Of a DNA stretch of 64,000 nt, positions 36,640-46,940 are shown piece by piece (positions within the stretch are counted from its first letter, which is position 1; every line of letters starts with the position of its first letter). A program made the translations under genes and the position numbers. This stretch comes from Delphinapterus leucas. Taxonomy: Eukaryota; Chordata; Mammalia; Artiodactyla; Monodontidae. The notes beneath the pieces are model-generated. The model did no database searches, had not been told where the DNA came from, and saw only the letters and a list, made by a program, of their open reading frames with translations. Location of the stretch: contig NW_022098093.1 in assembly GCF_002288925.2 (NCBI RefSeq), positions 935,266-999,265 on the forward strand. The letters run 5' to 3'.

Positions 36640-36850
36640 GGCAAATAATAATAGTTGGCACCAATTGAGCACTTACTATGTGCCAGGAAAAAATGTATTT
36701 AATCCTCACAATAGCCCTAGAAGTTTATTTGGTGGAATTATTATCCTCATTTTACAGACGAGGTCAATACAGAGACAGAAAAGAGAAATACATTTCCCAC
36801 GATCTTATGACTTTTATAAGTTGCAAAGTCATTATTTGAATCCAGAAAAT
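36640..36850 (-). repeat. MIR SINE, antisense
   Basis: 'attgagcacttactatgtgc', 'aatcctcacaatagccctag', 'tcattttacagacgaggtca' and 'ttgaatccagaaaatctg' follow the complement of MIR. It lies 165 bases from a MIR of the other orientation. Confidence 0.8.
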
Positions 36851-39385
36851 CTGTTTCTTCAACTTTAATCACTATAATTATTAATAAGTACACATATCCA
36901 GTCTTACTCCTTACTTCCCAAACTAAATTTTTTTTTCATTTTATTGTTTCTATGGATGTCTTGACTTTTCTTGGAGGAACAAATACTGTGAAAATTTGTA
37001 GTCTCTGCAAAGGAAAGGAATCCCCCAGTGACTATGACTATGACAGTTAATATTACTCTTGCTATTATTCCTACTAGTGGAATGTAACCAAGACCAACAG
37101 AAAGACCTGGACCAGAATGTATCACCAGAGACCAGGGTCATTTCTGCCTCCAGAACCAAGGCAGGTGTTATAGAGGCCAAGAAGTTTGAGCTGAACCTCA
37201 GAATAATTTACTTCACTTTATTTCTGATGACTAATAATATTCATTTGAAAATGGAAAAAGTGGGAAATAGATGATTCTAAAAATCTGCTTTTCTATATTT
37301 GGGTCAAGTATCGGTAAATCTCATGCTTACCAAAAAATGAACTCTTTGTCATAGTTCAGTAGCTTGTACGTTACTTATTTCTGCTTTTGCTCCAATTATA
37401 GCTAGTAAAAACCAAAGACAAAACTCCCCCTAAGAATCATTGAAAATAAAACATCACAATCACGTGAGCATTTTTTCTATCCTTCTTTCTCTACAATAGT
37501 AATGAGGATATGGTCCTCAATGCCCAAACAGTTGGATTCTCTCCTTTTTTTATTCTTAGTGAAAAGAAAAGTAAAAACTTATAAACTCCATGAATATTTT
37601 AAGACCTCTTCCATAAAACTACCCCTGTGGTAGATTCCTATATGGAATTCTACAAAAGCTTCTCTACCCTCAGTACCTTAAATTATTGTAAAAATTGTTC
37701 ACAATTCTATTTTTCCATTTCCTAAGATAGAGGGCTTGTATTTTGTCTGTTTGCTTATGGATTTTGTTTTAAAGCTAGAGTTACAGCTTGCTTATAGTAC
37801 AGCACCAGAAAAAAAAGAGACATGTTTCTCCGTTACTATACAGATAATATGGCACAGCTGAGTTCATCTCTGTGAACAGGTTCTACATTTAATAGTCCTA
37901 TTGTGAATGTGAGCCTTATGATAGCTACATATTATCACTCCCATTTCATGCAGGATTTGTACCCTACCCAGCCTACCCAGCATGAAAGATCTCCTGGCCC
38001 ACTGTACATGAACCTATTGTTCATTTGTTTTTAGTTTTTCTTGAAAGGCAAAAAATGTTGAACATCACAGTGCATTCAGATGTTGAGACACCTGTTATAT
38101 TCTGATGTTTTGACATGAACGATCTGTAGAAATCTATTTTTTTCCATTGCACAGGGAATAAATCAGCCTTGTCAGAAAATTATTGTTCTAGTTGTTCTAG
38201 CCCCTTCATATCAGACATCTACTCACTTTATACAGTAGTTAAGTTCTTTTAATAATTCTCCTCAGGCTTTCACTGCTGCTTTTGATATTGCTACCACGGC
38301 TGCCCCAGCACTATAAGTATAATCAGTAGCTGAATGGACCAAAAATTAAATCATTTAATGGATTTCTGGTTGAGTTCATTTAGGTCACTAGGTTTCCACT
38401 CCTGCTGGCAGCCAGCATGATTTTATATCCCTCTATTGTTGTAACGATGCACGTTTCCACTTGGCTGCTATCCTATGGCATGTTGTGCCAAGATGCAGCT
38501 TAGCTCTGTTTTCTAGAACTATACAGAGAAATGTGGATTAGCTATGGTCAAAGACATCAGGAGAAATGCTGGTGAAGAGCACACTGTTTTCTTCCTCCAG
38601 ACAGAGCTATTCTAAGAAACCACCCTTAACCTATAAGCATATACTTTGTCTCCTTCAATGTAAGACTTACAGTAAGAATGCATACATAAAGCAGAGGTAC
38701 TATGAAGACTTGCAGCCTCAACTGAGTACTGTATAACCAACCCTTAATTTTGTACAGCAGATATCTGCTGATCTATTCAGCATATAGGACTAGCAAGAAT
38801 AGAAATATGTCAGATGATATTACTAGTCACATATACAAGTAAATTCAAACTGAAGGTTCGTTAAGTACTTCTTTTTTGGTCATTAAATTTTATGTTTTCA
38901 AAGGAAACTTCATGTTCGTGAAATGGCAGTTTCACTCCCTTATTTTTCAGACTGTTCTTTGTAAGTAATTTGACCTAAAAAGAAAGGAGTCAATTAAATC
39001 GTAACTTTTAACCTCTAGAGTTGATCTCTGACCTATCTGCTACGATATCTCACAAGGGTTCCACTGTCATTTGGTGAAAACCTTCTTTCATAAAGCCTAG
39101 AAGACATAAAATAGGCACGCCTGTGTGCTCTGGATGAACCCTGGCTGCCTAAGAGACAATTCACAGCTTCGAGCTCTGTCTCGCTACCCCTCACTACATG
39201 AGCCGTCAGCACCTGACTTGACCTGTGACCTATGCCTCTGACCACAGGGTGACCAAGATGCTCTCCCTTTCATACTGTCCAGAGACTAAGACACTTCCAC
39301 CCTCCGGGACATAGGTGGGGAGGACAAAAAGGACACAGAATAGCCAATATCTTTCAGAAAGGAAATGTTTGTTCATTCAATAAAT
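36851..39385. other. Unique AT-rich DNA
   Basis: No gene supported. Small open frames at 36904-37274 overlap on both strands and show no family features. Confidence 0.4.
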
Positions 39386-39590
39386 CAGTGGTTCTCGAGT
39401 GAAAACTGCCCCCTCCAAACCACATCACCTCCCAGACATTTGGCAATATCTGTAGATATTTTTGTTGTCATAACTAGGGTAGGAGTGCCACTGGCTTCTA
39501 GTGGGATGTTAGTTAGCAATGCGCAGGACACCACATAAGAAAGAATTTTCCAGCCAAAATGTCAATAGTGCCAAGGTTCAGCAAACTGCA
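39386..39590 (+). mobile_element. MER5A-type DNA transposon (hAT-Charlie), non-autonomous
   Basis: Starts 'cagtggttctcgagtgaaaa', contains 'gacatttggcaatatctgta', 'ggagtgccactggcttctag', and 'ccaaaatgtcaatagtgcca', and ends 'aggttcagcaaactg', the complement of its start within the limits of decay. These are the terminal inverted repeats and core of MER5A. About 205 bases, close to full length, and long inactive. Confidence 0.85.
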
Positions 39591-40479
39591 GTAATTACCC
39601 AATGGGTAGAATACTTTGTGCCAGGCACTGGATGGTACAGGATTAACTTGAGGCAAAACTGTGAATTAGTATCATGTTTATTTTTTTAGCAGCTGCAGAG
39701 TCATTGTGGTAACTTCATCCTACAGATGCCTGGCCATCAGTGTTCTGAACTTCTTCTTCTATGATTACCCCCGCAAAATAGCATATTTTATCCTATAGCC
39801 CATTGTCCCAGGACTCCTTTCCCTAGTTCTGGGGACAGCTAGAAAGTCTAATCTGGTAAATATTTCAGTATCATTGCATTAAACAATATTTATAAAATTG
39901 TGAGATTTTGATGGAGAAAGGCTAAAGACAAAGTAGTGTAGATAAATACATTCAGATATTTAATACCCAGCTTAATTCACATACGCATACACATCTTCCT
40001 ACAGAAATAATCCATACTTAACCATAATCACTTGAGGGTGTCAAACTGTGGTGTGGTTTTAAGAAAGGTAGAAGACATTTCTTTTTCATAATAGTTTGGA
40101 TAAAATATACTCTCAAAGTTGCCATTTCTCCATTTCTCAATGGAAAGTCTAAGAACTCTGCTTAGGCCTTCTAGCCCACTAAACAATGTTGATAAATTAT
40201 CAGTGACCAAGACAACTACTATACTATATATTTTCTCTCAAGTGAAAGTATATTTAATTAGCTGATTTCAAACAGAGCCAGTCTGAATCAGGAAGAATAA
40301 AGACCATTCTCTTAATACATATCCTGCGGGGCCTTCCTTGCCAGTCTCTTCCACGCCTAGCCTTAGATGTCATCTAAGTTCCTCTGACTTTCAAATGTAC
40401 AGCTTCCGACCAGACTATTTCCCTGTATTCAGAACAATCTACATATTGTCAACTCAGTTTCACTGTGTAGATGCCTTAA
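39591..40479. other. Unique DNA with a weak MIR-like part
   Basis: 39615-39745 resembles a degraded antisense MIR ('ctttgtgccaggcactggat'). The rest is unrecognised. Confidence 0.4.
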
Positions 40480-41160
40480 AATCGGTTCAAACTCAACAAA
40501 TCCGAAACTAAATGCATGATCACTGTACGTTGTCCATCCAAAAGGAAAAAAAAAAAAAGAAAGAAACTTGTCCATTTTTCATGCCTTACAGTTATTCCTA
40601 CCTCAGTTGTTTAATCCAAAACGTAGAAATAGTTCTTGAGACCTCCCTTCTCTTCTTCCCATAAAGCAAATCTTTATCACCGAATCCTATATGTTCTCCC
40701 CTCACCAATTCCTTTCATATTCCACCACTTCTCATAGTCTCTCCTGATCTGACCCAAAGCCAAGCACCATCTTGACTGTGCTGGCCTCCCCAGTCCACTG
40801 TGGCTTCCCAATGCTCTTCAAGAAATGCCTCAATCCTGTCTGCCTCTCTAACCTTGCTGGACACTGCACCTCCCTTGCATTATTACATGCACCAACAGTT
40901 CAGACTAGCTCTTTCCTTCTCAAGTTGACCATGCTTTTGCCTACCTTGTGGACATAGTATCTGATGCTGCTTCTTTCTGAAATGTTCTCTACCCACCCAC
41001 CCTCTCTAGTAATTCATATTTAGGATTCAGACTGCAACTAAAAGTTCCTTTCTTCAGCAAGACCTCCCTGATTCTTGCCCACCACCACCACCAAAAACAA
41101 CCCCTAATATCCACAATTTAGTTTAGGTTACGCAAAACATGCTTTTAGAACAACTTCTTT
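40480..41160 (+). mobile_element. LINE-2 3' region, sense
   Basis: Long match to the order of the L2 3' part: 'tcatagtctctcctgatctg', 'actgtggcttcccaatgctc', 'cctctctaaccttgctggac', 'catgcttttgcctaccttgt', 'tgaaatgttctctacccacc', 'cttcagcaagacctccctga'. An A-run microsatellite is inserted at 40545-40564. No intact frame. Confidence 0.8.
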
Positions 41161-41774
41161 TTTCATATCATTTTATTGCAAAAGATAAGTTACTGTTTGA
41201 TTTAACTTTGGTTTCTCACACTAGCCACCAAACTCAGCATTTTTTCCTTTGTTTTAGCTGTACAGTACATAATAAATACCAACTTGTTGAAAAAAAAATG
41301 AATGTAAGTAATTTAGGTATGACACACACCACAAATTTAAATGATTTGTGAAAAAATACAAATACAAGCTCAAAAATTGTTCACTGCCTCCATTCTTTTC
41401 TCCCTAAAGATTACATTTTAATTCTCATGTTATATAGTCAAGTAGCATCATTTATTCATGGGATATTATAAATCAGGGGTTCATAAATCAGAACACATAG
41501 GCTGTAAGATGTTCACTAACAACTTTAAAATTGTATTCAAAACTTCTTATGTAATGTGCACTTTCCTATGAATAGATTTCAAAGCTTCCATCGGATTGTC
41601 ACTTTGATACAAGAAAGGTTAAAAAAAAACATGTTATTAGTGTTTAACATTTACTATTAAAATATCAGTTACTGCGGTACTAAATGTGGCTGACAATGTT
41701 AATGATAGATATTGTCTCTTTAAAATACATTTCTGACATTATTTGAACTATATAAATACTTGGTTTGAGGAAAA
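41161..41774. other. Unique DNA, possible hAT remnant
   Basis: 41475-41625 begins 'aatcaggggttcataaatca', reminiscent of a non-autonomous hAT element, but I could not follow it to a second terminus. Nothing else seen. Confidence 0.35.
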
Positions 41775-42500
41775 GAAACACCATAGTTCACTGGAATAAG
41801 AACGGTCTTTTCAAGAAATGGTGTCAAATAAATAAGATATATACATATCATAAAAAGTAAATCTTATACCATATCTAAAAATTAATTCCATATGAATTAG
41901 ATATCTAAATCTAAAATATTATAAAATTCTGTGATAACATGAAAGAACATCTTCATGACTTTGAGACAGTTATTTTAAATTAAAAAATTTTTAAATAGGA
42001 CATAAGTGTTAAGCGAAAATGGAAAGACTGATGAATCAGAGTACACTGAAAGAACTTCTTTTCATCGAGAGAACATTAAGAGTCAAAAAACAGAGAGTAA
42101 AAACTGTGTTTATAAGACACAGCTCACAAAGGATTTGTATGCAGAATATATAAAGAACTTCTAAAACATCAACAAAAAAGACAGAAATCCCATTGGAAAA
42201 ATGAACAAAAGACTTGAGGAAGCACTTCACAAAAGAGGATATGCAAATGGTCAATGAATATATGAAAAGAACTCAACCTTATTATTCATTAGGGAAATAT
42301 TCATTAAAATCACAATAAGATTTCAATACACTCCTACTTGAGTGGATAAAATTGCAGTGCCTGTGATATTGTATTTATTAATCTGGATGATAGTTTCATG
42401 GATGTATTCACTTTGTGAAACTTTACTAAGAGGTATATTTAATATTGGTAAACTTTACTCTGCGTATATTATACTTACATAAGTTTTTTTTTTAAAGGGA
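41775..42500 (+). mobile_element. Ancient L1M-type LINE-1 fragment
   Basis: Shows the L1 ORF2 end order in decayed form: 'gaataagaacggtcttttca', 'accatatctaaaaattaatt', 'ggatttgtatgcagaatata', 'gaggatatgcaaatggtcaa', then 'cattagggaaatattcatta'. Full of stops. Confidence 0.7.
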
Positions 42501-43214
42501 GCATATTTAACTGAAGTGAAAATACCTGTATTAATAGAATAAATATATGGTCTTATAAGGGGTTGGCTACCATTTTTTATTTGAATCAGAGAAAACAACA
42601 GTCAATTATCAGCCACTGCAGAAAGTGACTGAATTAGAAAACCCTTTCTCTTGTCCTAGGCACTTAGATCTAAAACTAGAGTATCTGTTAAAAACAAAAC
42701 AAAACAAAAACAAAAAAACACACAGGGAAACCTTCAGGAAATGGACTTTCTTCACTTGATTTATTTTAAGTGCTCCATATACAACTCTTCTCATTGGATA
42801 ATCAGCAAGTAAAAAAAAATATGATTTAATTATATTTATTTAATTTAAAAGGGATTGATTATCTCCAATGAAAGTAAGAGCTAATTATATAATGAAAATA
42901 TATACTCACATACAGGAGAATTATAAAGCTACATGAAAGTTATATAAATTTATGTATGTATGTACATACATACATAAATAAATGAAGAAGTATGTAAACT
43001 TCTTCGTTCTATTGATACGGCACTAAGGTATATCCATTTCTAGATAGAAATCAAAAGGGTTCTTGAGTCACAGGTTCTATCAATTTGAAATGCTTAGAGA
43101 ACTTTTCTCTCTTTTCTCATCTCTACCCTGATGTTGGATCTGTCACCAATAAAAGGTGACAAATATATATGAGTGACTACCATTATTCTGGGAAGTGTAT
43201 ATGAATTCTCAGCT
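42501..43214. other. AT-rich DNA with palindrome and microsatellite
   Basis: No gene. It includes an AAAAC-rich run (42690-42722), the perfect palindrome at 42948-42979 and, just after it, an 8-base-pair hairpin (gaagaagt and acttcttc, 42984-43005). Confidence 0.5.
42948..42979. repeat. Perfect 32-base palindrome (TATG/CATA)
   Basis: Sixteen bases (attta, then tgta units) are followed without a spacer by their exact reverse complement, centred between 42963 and 42964. It is made of TATG repeats running into CATA repeats. It can fold as a cruciform. Confidence 0.95.
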
Positions 43215-43589
43215 GCTAGAATGTCATTCACTGATTCATTCAAAAAGTACTTACAAAGCACCTACCATGTGCAGGCACTGAGTCAGGTGCAGGATCCTTG
43301 TCTTCTAGGAGCTTGCATTCTAGCAACCAAAAGGAAAAAAAAAGAGAAAGAGACACAGATAGAGTCAGAGAAGAAAGAAACTAAGTAAATAAACTATTTA
43401 CACATTGTGCTAAGTCTTGTAATGGACATGAATGAAAATTACATGGAGGGCTAGTTTCAGCCAAGGTTTCAGCCAAGGTGTTCAAGAAAGGCCTTTTTTA
43501 GGCAAATGATGTTTAAAAGTGAGAGCTGAAGGATAAGAAGCAGGTGGAAGTGAGTGCTGGGCAATGCTACAGTAACTGGGAGTACTAAG
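43215..43589 (-). mobile_element. LINE-2 3' UTR, antisense
   Basis: 'caaaaagtacttacaaagca', 'ctaccatgtgcaggcactga', 'ggagcttgcattctagcaac', 'agaaaggccttttttaggca', 'gtgagagctgaaggataaga'. Complement of the L2 tail, probably the same element as 44506-45315. Confidence 0.75.
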
Positions 43590-43742
43590 AGCTATCTCTT
43601 ATTGAGCACTTAGGATTTACTGCACACTGTTTGAAACATTTCACATTTAGTCCTCAGAGAAACTCTGTGACATTGAAACCATTATTTTCAGCATTTCCCA
43701 TACAGATGAAGAAAATGAATTTAGGCACAGAGAGCTTAAGTG
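43590..43742 (-). repeat. MIR SINE, antisense, 3' part cut
   Basis: 'cttattgagcacttaggatt', 'cattattttcagcatttccc', 'aggcacagagagcttaagtg' match the MIR complement; the L1 that follows cut off its remaining part. Confidence 0.75.
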
Positions 43743-44505
43743 ATTCTTTTTCATGGCTGAGTAATATTCCCTTGTATGTGTGGATATATATATAAATACA
43801 TATATATGACATCTTCTTTATCCATTCATCTATTGATGGGCACTTAGGCTGTTTCCATATCCTGGCTATTGCAAATAATGCTTCAGTGAATGTTGGGGTG
43901 CATGTATCTTTTTGAATCATTGTTTCCTTTTTCTTCTGATATATACCCAGGAGTGGAATTGCTGGATCATATGGTAGTTCTATTTTTAGTTTTTTGAGAA
44001 ACCTCCATACTGTATTCCATAGTGGCTGTACCAATTTATTTCCTACCAACAGTGTATAAGAGTTCCCTTTTCTCCACATCCTTGTCAACATTTGCTATTT
44101 GTGGTCTTTTAGATGGCAGCCATTCTGACAGGTGTGAGGTGTTATCTCATTGTGGTTTTGATTTGCATTTCTCTGATGATTAGCAACGTTCAGCATCTTT
44201 TTATGTGCCTGTTGTCCATCTGTCTGAATTCTTTGGGAAAATGTCTATTCAGGTCTTGTGCCTATTTTTTCGATTGGTTTGTTTGTTTTTTGATACTGAG
44301 CTGTATGAGCTGTTTATACATTTTGGATATTAACCCCTATTGGTCATATCATTTGCAAATATTTTCTCCCATTCAGTAGGCTGTCTTTTCCTTTTGTTGT
44401 TGCTGATAGTTTCCTTTGCTGTGCAAAAGCTTTTAAGTTTAATTAGGTCCCATTTGTTTATGTTTGCTTTTGTTTCCTTTGCCTTAGGAGACAGATCCAA
44501 AAACT
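43743..44505 (-). mobile_element. LINE-1 ORF2 fragment, antisense, no 3' end
   Basis: On the minus strand the sequence is the last part of ORF2, ending near 'ccatgaaaaagaatca' and beginning near 'gtctcctaaggcaaagg'. The + strand shows 'catggctgagtaatattccc', 'tttatccattcatctattga' and 'ttctcccattcagtaggctg'. No 3' UTR and no poly(A) are present, so either the 3' end was deleted or the RNA primed inside an A-rich part of ORF2. Stops break the frame. Confidence 0.85.
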
Positions 44506-45315
44506 ATCACTGATTTTAGGAGGAACAGAAGTCCAATTGCTGTAGTCCAGGAGACAGATGACGGTAGCCCAACAAGGCAGAAACAGATGAAAAATGGAAA
44601 GAAGCAGACGATTTCAAGGTATATTTTGAAAGTAGAATTGACAGAATTTGCTGACAAATTGGAAAACTGATATGAAATAAGAGTCCCTAATGCCTCGCAG
44701 GAGGTTTCTAGCTTGAACAAGAGGGTAGATAGAGTTTCCATTTACTGGAGTAGACTGGCAAGGACACTTTGGCTAACAAGAATCAAGACTTCTCTTTTTC
44801 AATCTTTGTTTAGCTCGAGATGTCTGTGAGACATCTAAAAACAGACGTCAAGTTGCAATTGCGTATGAAAGTACAGAGCTCAGGAGAGCTCTGGACTGGA
44901 GCTGCAAAGTGAGATGTCATCTGTCTATGTAAGGAATGTAAAGCCATGGAGGTTGCTGCAGGCTTCTAAGGACAGAGGAGAGAAAGAAGACCAGGTGGGT
45001 TGCAGGAAGATTTTGATGTGGACTGAGAAGGAGGGACCAAAAAGAAGACGGAAAATGTCCTACAGGTACACAGAAAACCAGGCTAGTGCCAGGAAAGGAG
45101 AATGTTTAAGGAAGGAGGACCTGAACAGTTGTGTCAATATTATGCCAGTTTGAGGAAAATGCGAAGAGATGAGTGTCTATTGGATTCGGCAACATTTTGT
45201 GGATTGTTATAGTCAGAAGCAGATTAGAGGGTTGGAGAATGAGTGGGTGTAGAGACAAGAGGTATAGACAATCCTTCCAGCTGAGGAAAATCATCAGTGC
45301 CCCTGGTGTAGATTT
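44506..45315 (-). mobile_element. LINE-2 with RT remnants, antisense
   Basis: On the + strand: 'tgctgtagtccaggagacag', 'ggtatattttgaaagtagaa' then 'ttgacagaatttgctgacaa', 'gagatgtctgtgagacatct', 'ttggattcggcaacattttg', 'gaggtatagacaatccttcc'. These are the complement of conserved L2 reverse-transcriptase coding blocks (including the part coding for the YADD region). Decayed. Confidence 0.75.
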
Positions 45316-45412
45316 TTCCACAGCCTCTAGGTTCTAGAAACCATTTTTCCTAGTAATAAATGTAGAAAGTTGTTTCACACTGGAAAATGAAAAGCATTAG
45401 CCAAATAGCAAA

Positions 45413-45457
45413 TGACATCAATGATGTCAAATGATGTCAATGATGTCAAATGACATC
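45413..45457. repeat. Cluster of five TGACATCA/TGATGTCA octamers
   Basis: TGACATCA at 45413, TGATGTCA at 45422, 45432 and 45441, and TGACATC(T) at 45451, spaced 9-10 bases apart. The octamer resembles CRE/AP-1 half sites (TGACNTCA). May be a microsatellite by chance or a binding-site cluster. Confidence 0.6.
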
Positions 45458-46519
45458 TGGTTTCTATATAGTAAGAACTGAATTGGGAAAATTATTTAAG
45501 ATAAATTACCAAAAATCAAGAAAAATGTGTTCTTTTGATCATTTTGACTGGGATGGTATCTGATGTAGTACAAAACAGGACACATATCAGTCAAGCCTAG
45601 TCATGGTATACATAGACATTCAATCATACCACTAAAGCTTATTTCCTACTGTGTTCTAGGCATTGGGGTGGACAGTAGGATTCAAAGATACAGAGGTGAA
45701 CAAAAAATAAACCCTCTCACAATGAGCTACCTGTTTGGAGGGGGAAAGGAAAAAAAATCATCCATTGTAGGAAATTTAATTTCATATCAGAATCATAATG
45801 TAAAATCAGATGCAGCAAAATAACAAGCTAAAAAATATGTTATGACATGCCTTTAATTTGATATTTGGGCCCATCCCTTGAGACTTTCAAGCAGTTGTCA
45901 TCATCTGAATTAGGACCATCTCAATAGCTATTTTGAACAATGAGGTAAGTTATGCTAACAGTATGCCTACTGTATTCTAAATAATTATAGTCTTTGGACA
46001 GAGGTGTTGCTCTATACATAATTATGGCATTTTAGGACATGCATTTTCTTGATAGCTAAAAATATATGCGCACAAATCTGTATCTTTGCATACCCTGATT
46101 TACTTAAACTTCTAGAACAAAGAGAAATTAAAGCACATCGATATATGAAAAAATTTTAATGCTATTAAGCAGAATAGAGTAGGTATTTAAAAAATATTAT
46201 CCAAATACCTATCACCTGTATAAACTACATCTTAAGCATTATCTTTATAATTTTTCAAATATGCATGTATTTATGATCTAGATAAGAATTCTAATGAATT
46301 ATGTTTCTTTTTAGAAAAGCACAACTATCCCAAAGCATTAGCAGCCACAGCTAAATTCTTCAACAATTACAAACATGTTTTTTCCATCATACATTTAAAA
46401 TTATCCACCCTCTTCAGAAAAACGAAGAAACAGCTTTAGCTGCCCAGATGGGAGGAAAACAGGGTAAAGAGTTCATGCACTTCTATGAAGTGAAATTTCA
46501 GAGAGCAATTTCTGAAAGT
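45458..46519. other. Unique DNA with a small L2-like part
   Basis: 45635-45725 resembles an antisense L2 tail ('actgtgttctaggcattggg'). Nothing else recognised. Confidence 0.4.
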
Positions 46520-46940
46520 GTAAGACAACTGGAAACAACACAAATGTCCATCAGCACAAAAACAGAAAAACAAATTATGTTATATCCACACAACGGAATA
46601 ATAAGCAATAACAAGAAGCAGACTACTGATACAGACCATATTTCTACTGCTACATGAAAGAATCTCAAGAACACTATGTGAATACATATTGTATGATTCC
46701 ATTTGCATAAAGTTCTAGATCAGCTACAACTAATCCACCGAGAAAGAAGTAAGAGGTTGCACCTGGTGGTAGTGAGCGACCCAATAGAAAGGATCATGAG
46801 GAAATTTCCTGGGATGATGAAACGCTATCTTTTATAACAGTATGTGCAATTGTCATAACTCATCAAATTGGAAAACTTAATATCTGTACACTTTATTGTA
46901 TATAAATTATTCATTGATTTTTTTAAATAATAAAAAGTTA
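46520..46940 (+). mobile_element. Ancient L1M-type 3' fragment
   Basis: 'cacaaatgtccatcagcaca', 'ttatgttatatccacacaac', 'gaagcagactactgatacag', 'gtatgattccatttgcataa' and 'gtacactttattgtatataa' follow a decayed L1 3' end of a MC/ME/4-type subfamily. Confidence 0.7.

Noticed and set aside
43654..44091. 145-codon antisense frame
   Set aside because: Fragment of L1 ORF2 ([11 protein letters not shown] motif), not a host gene.
45413..45457. CRISPR-like evenly spaced repeats
   Set aside because: Units are 8-10 bases with no spacers, and the genome is mammalian.
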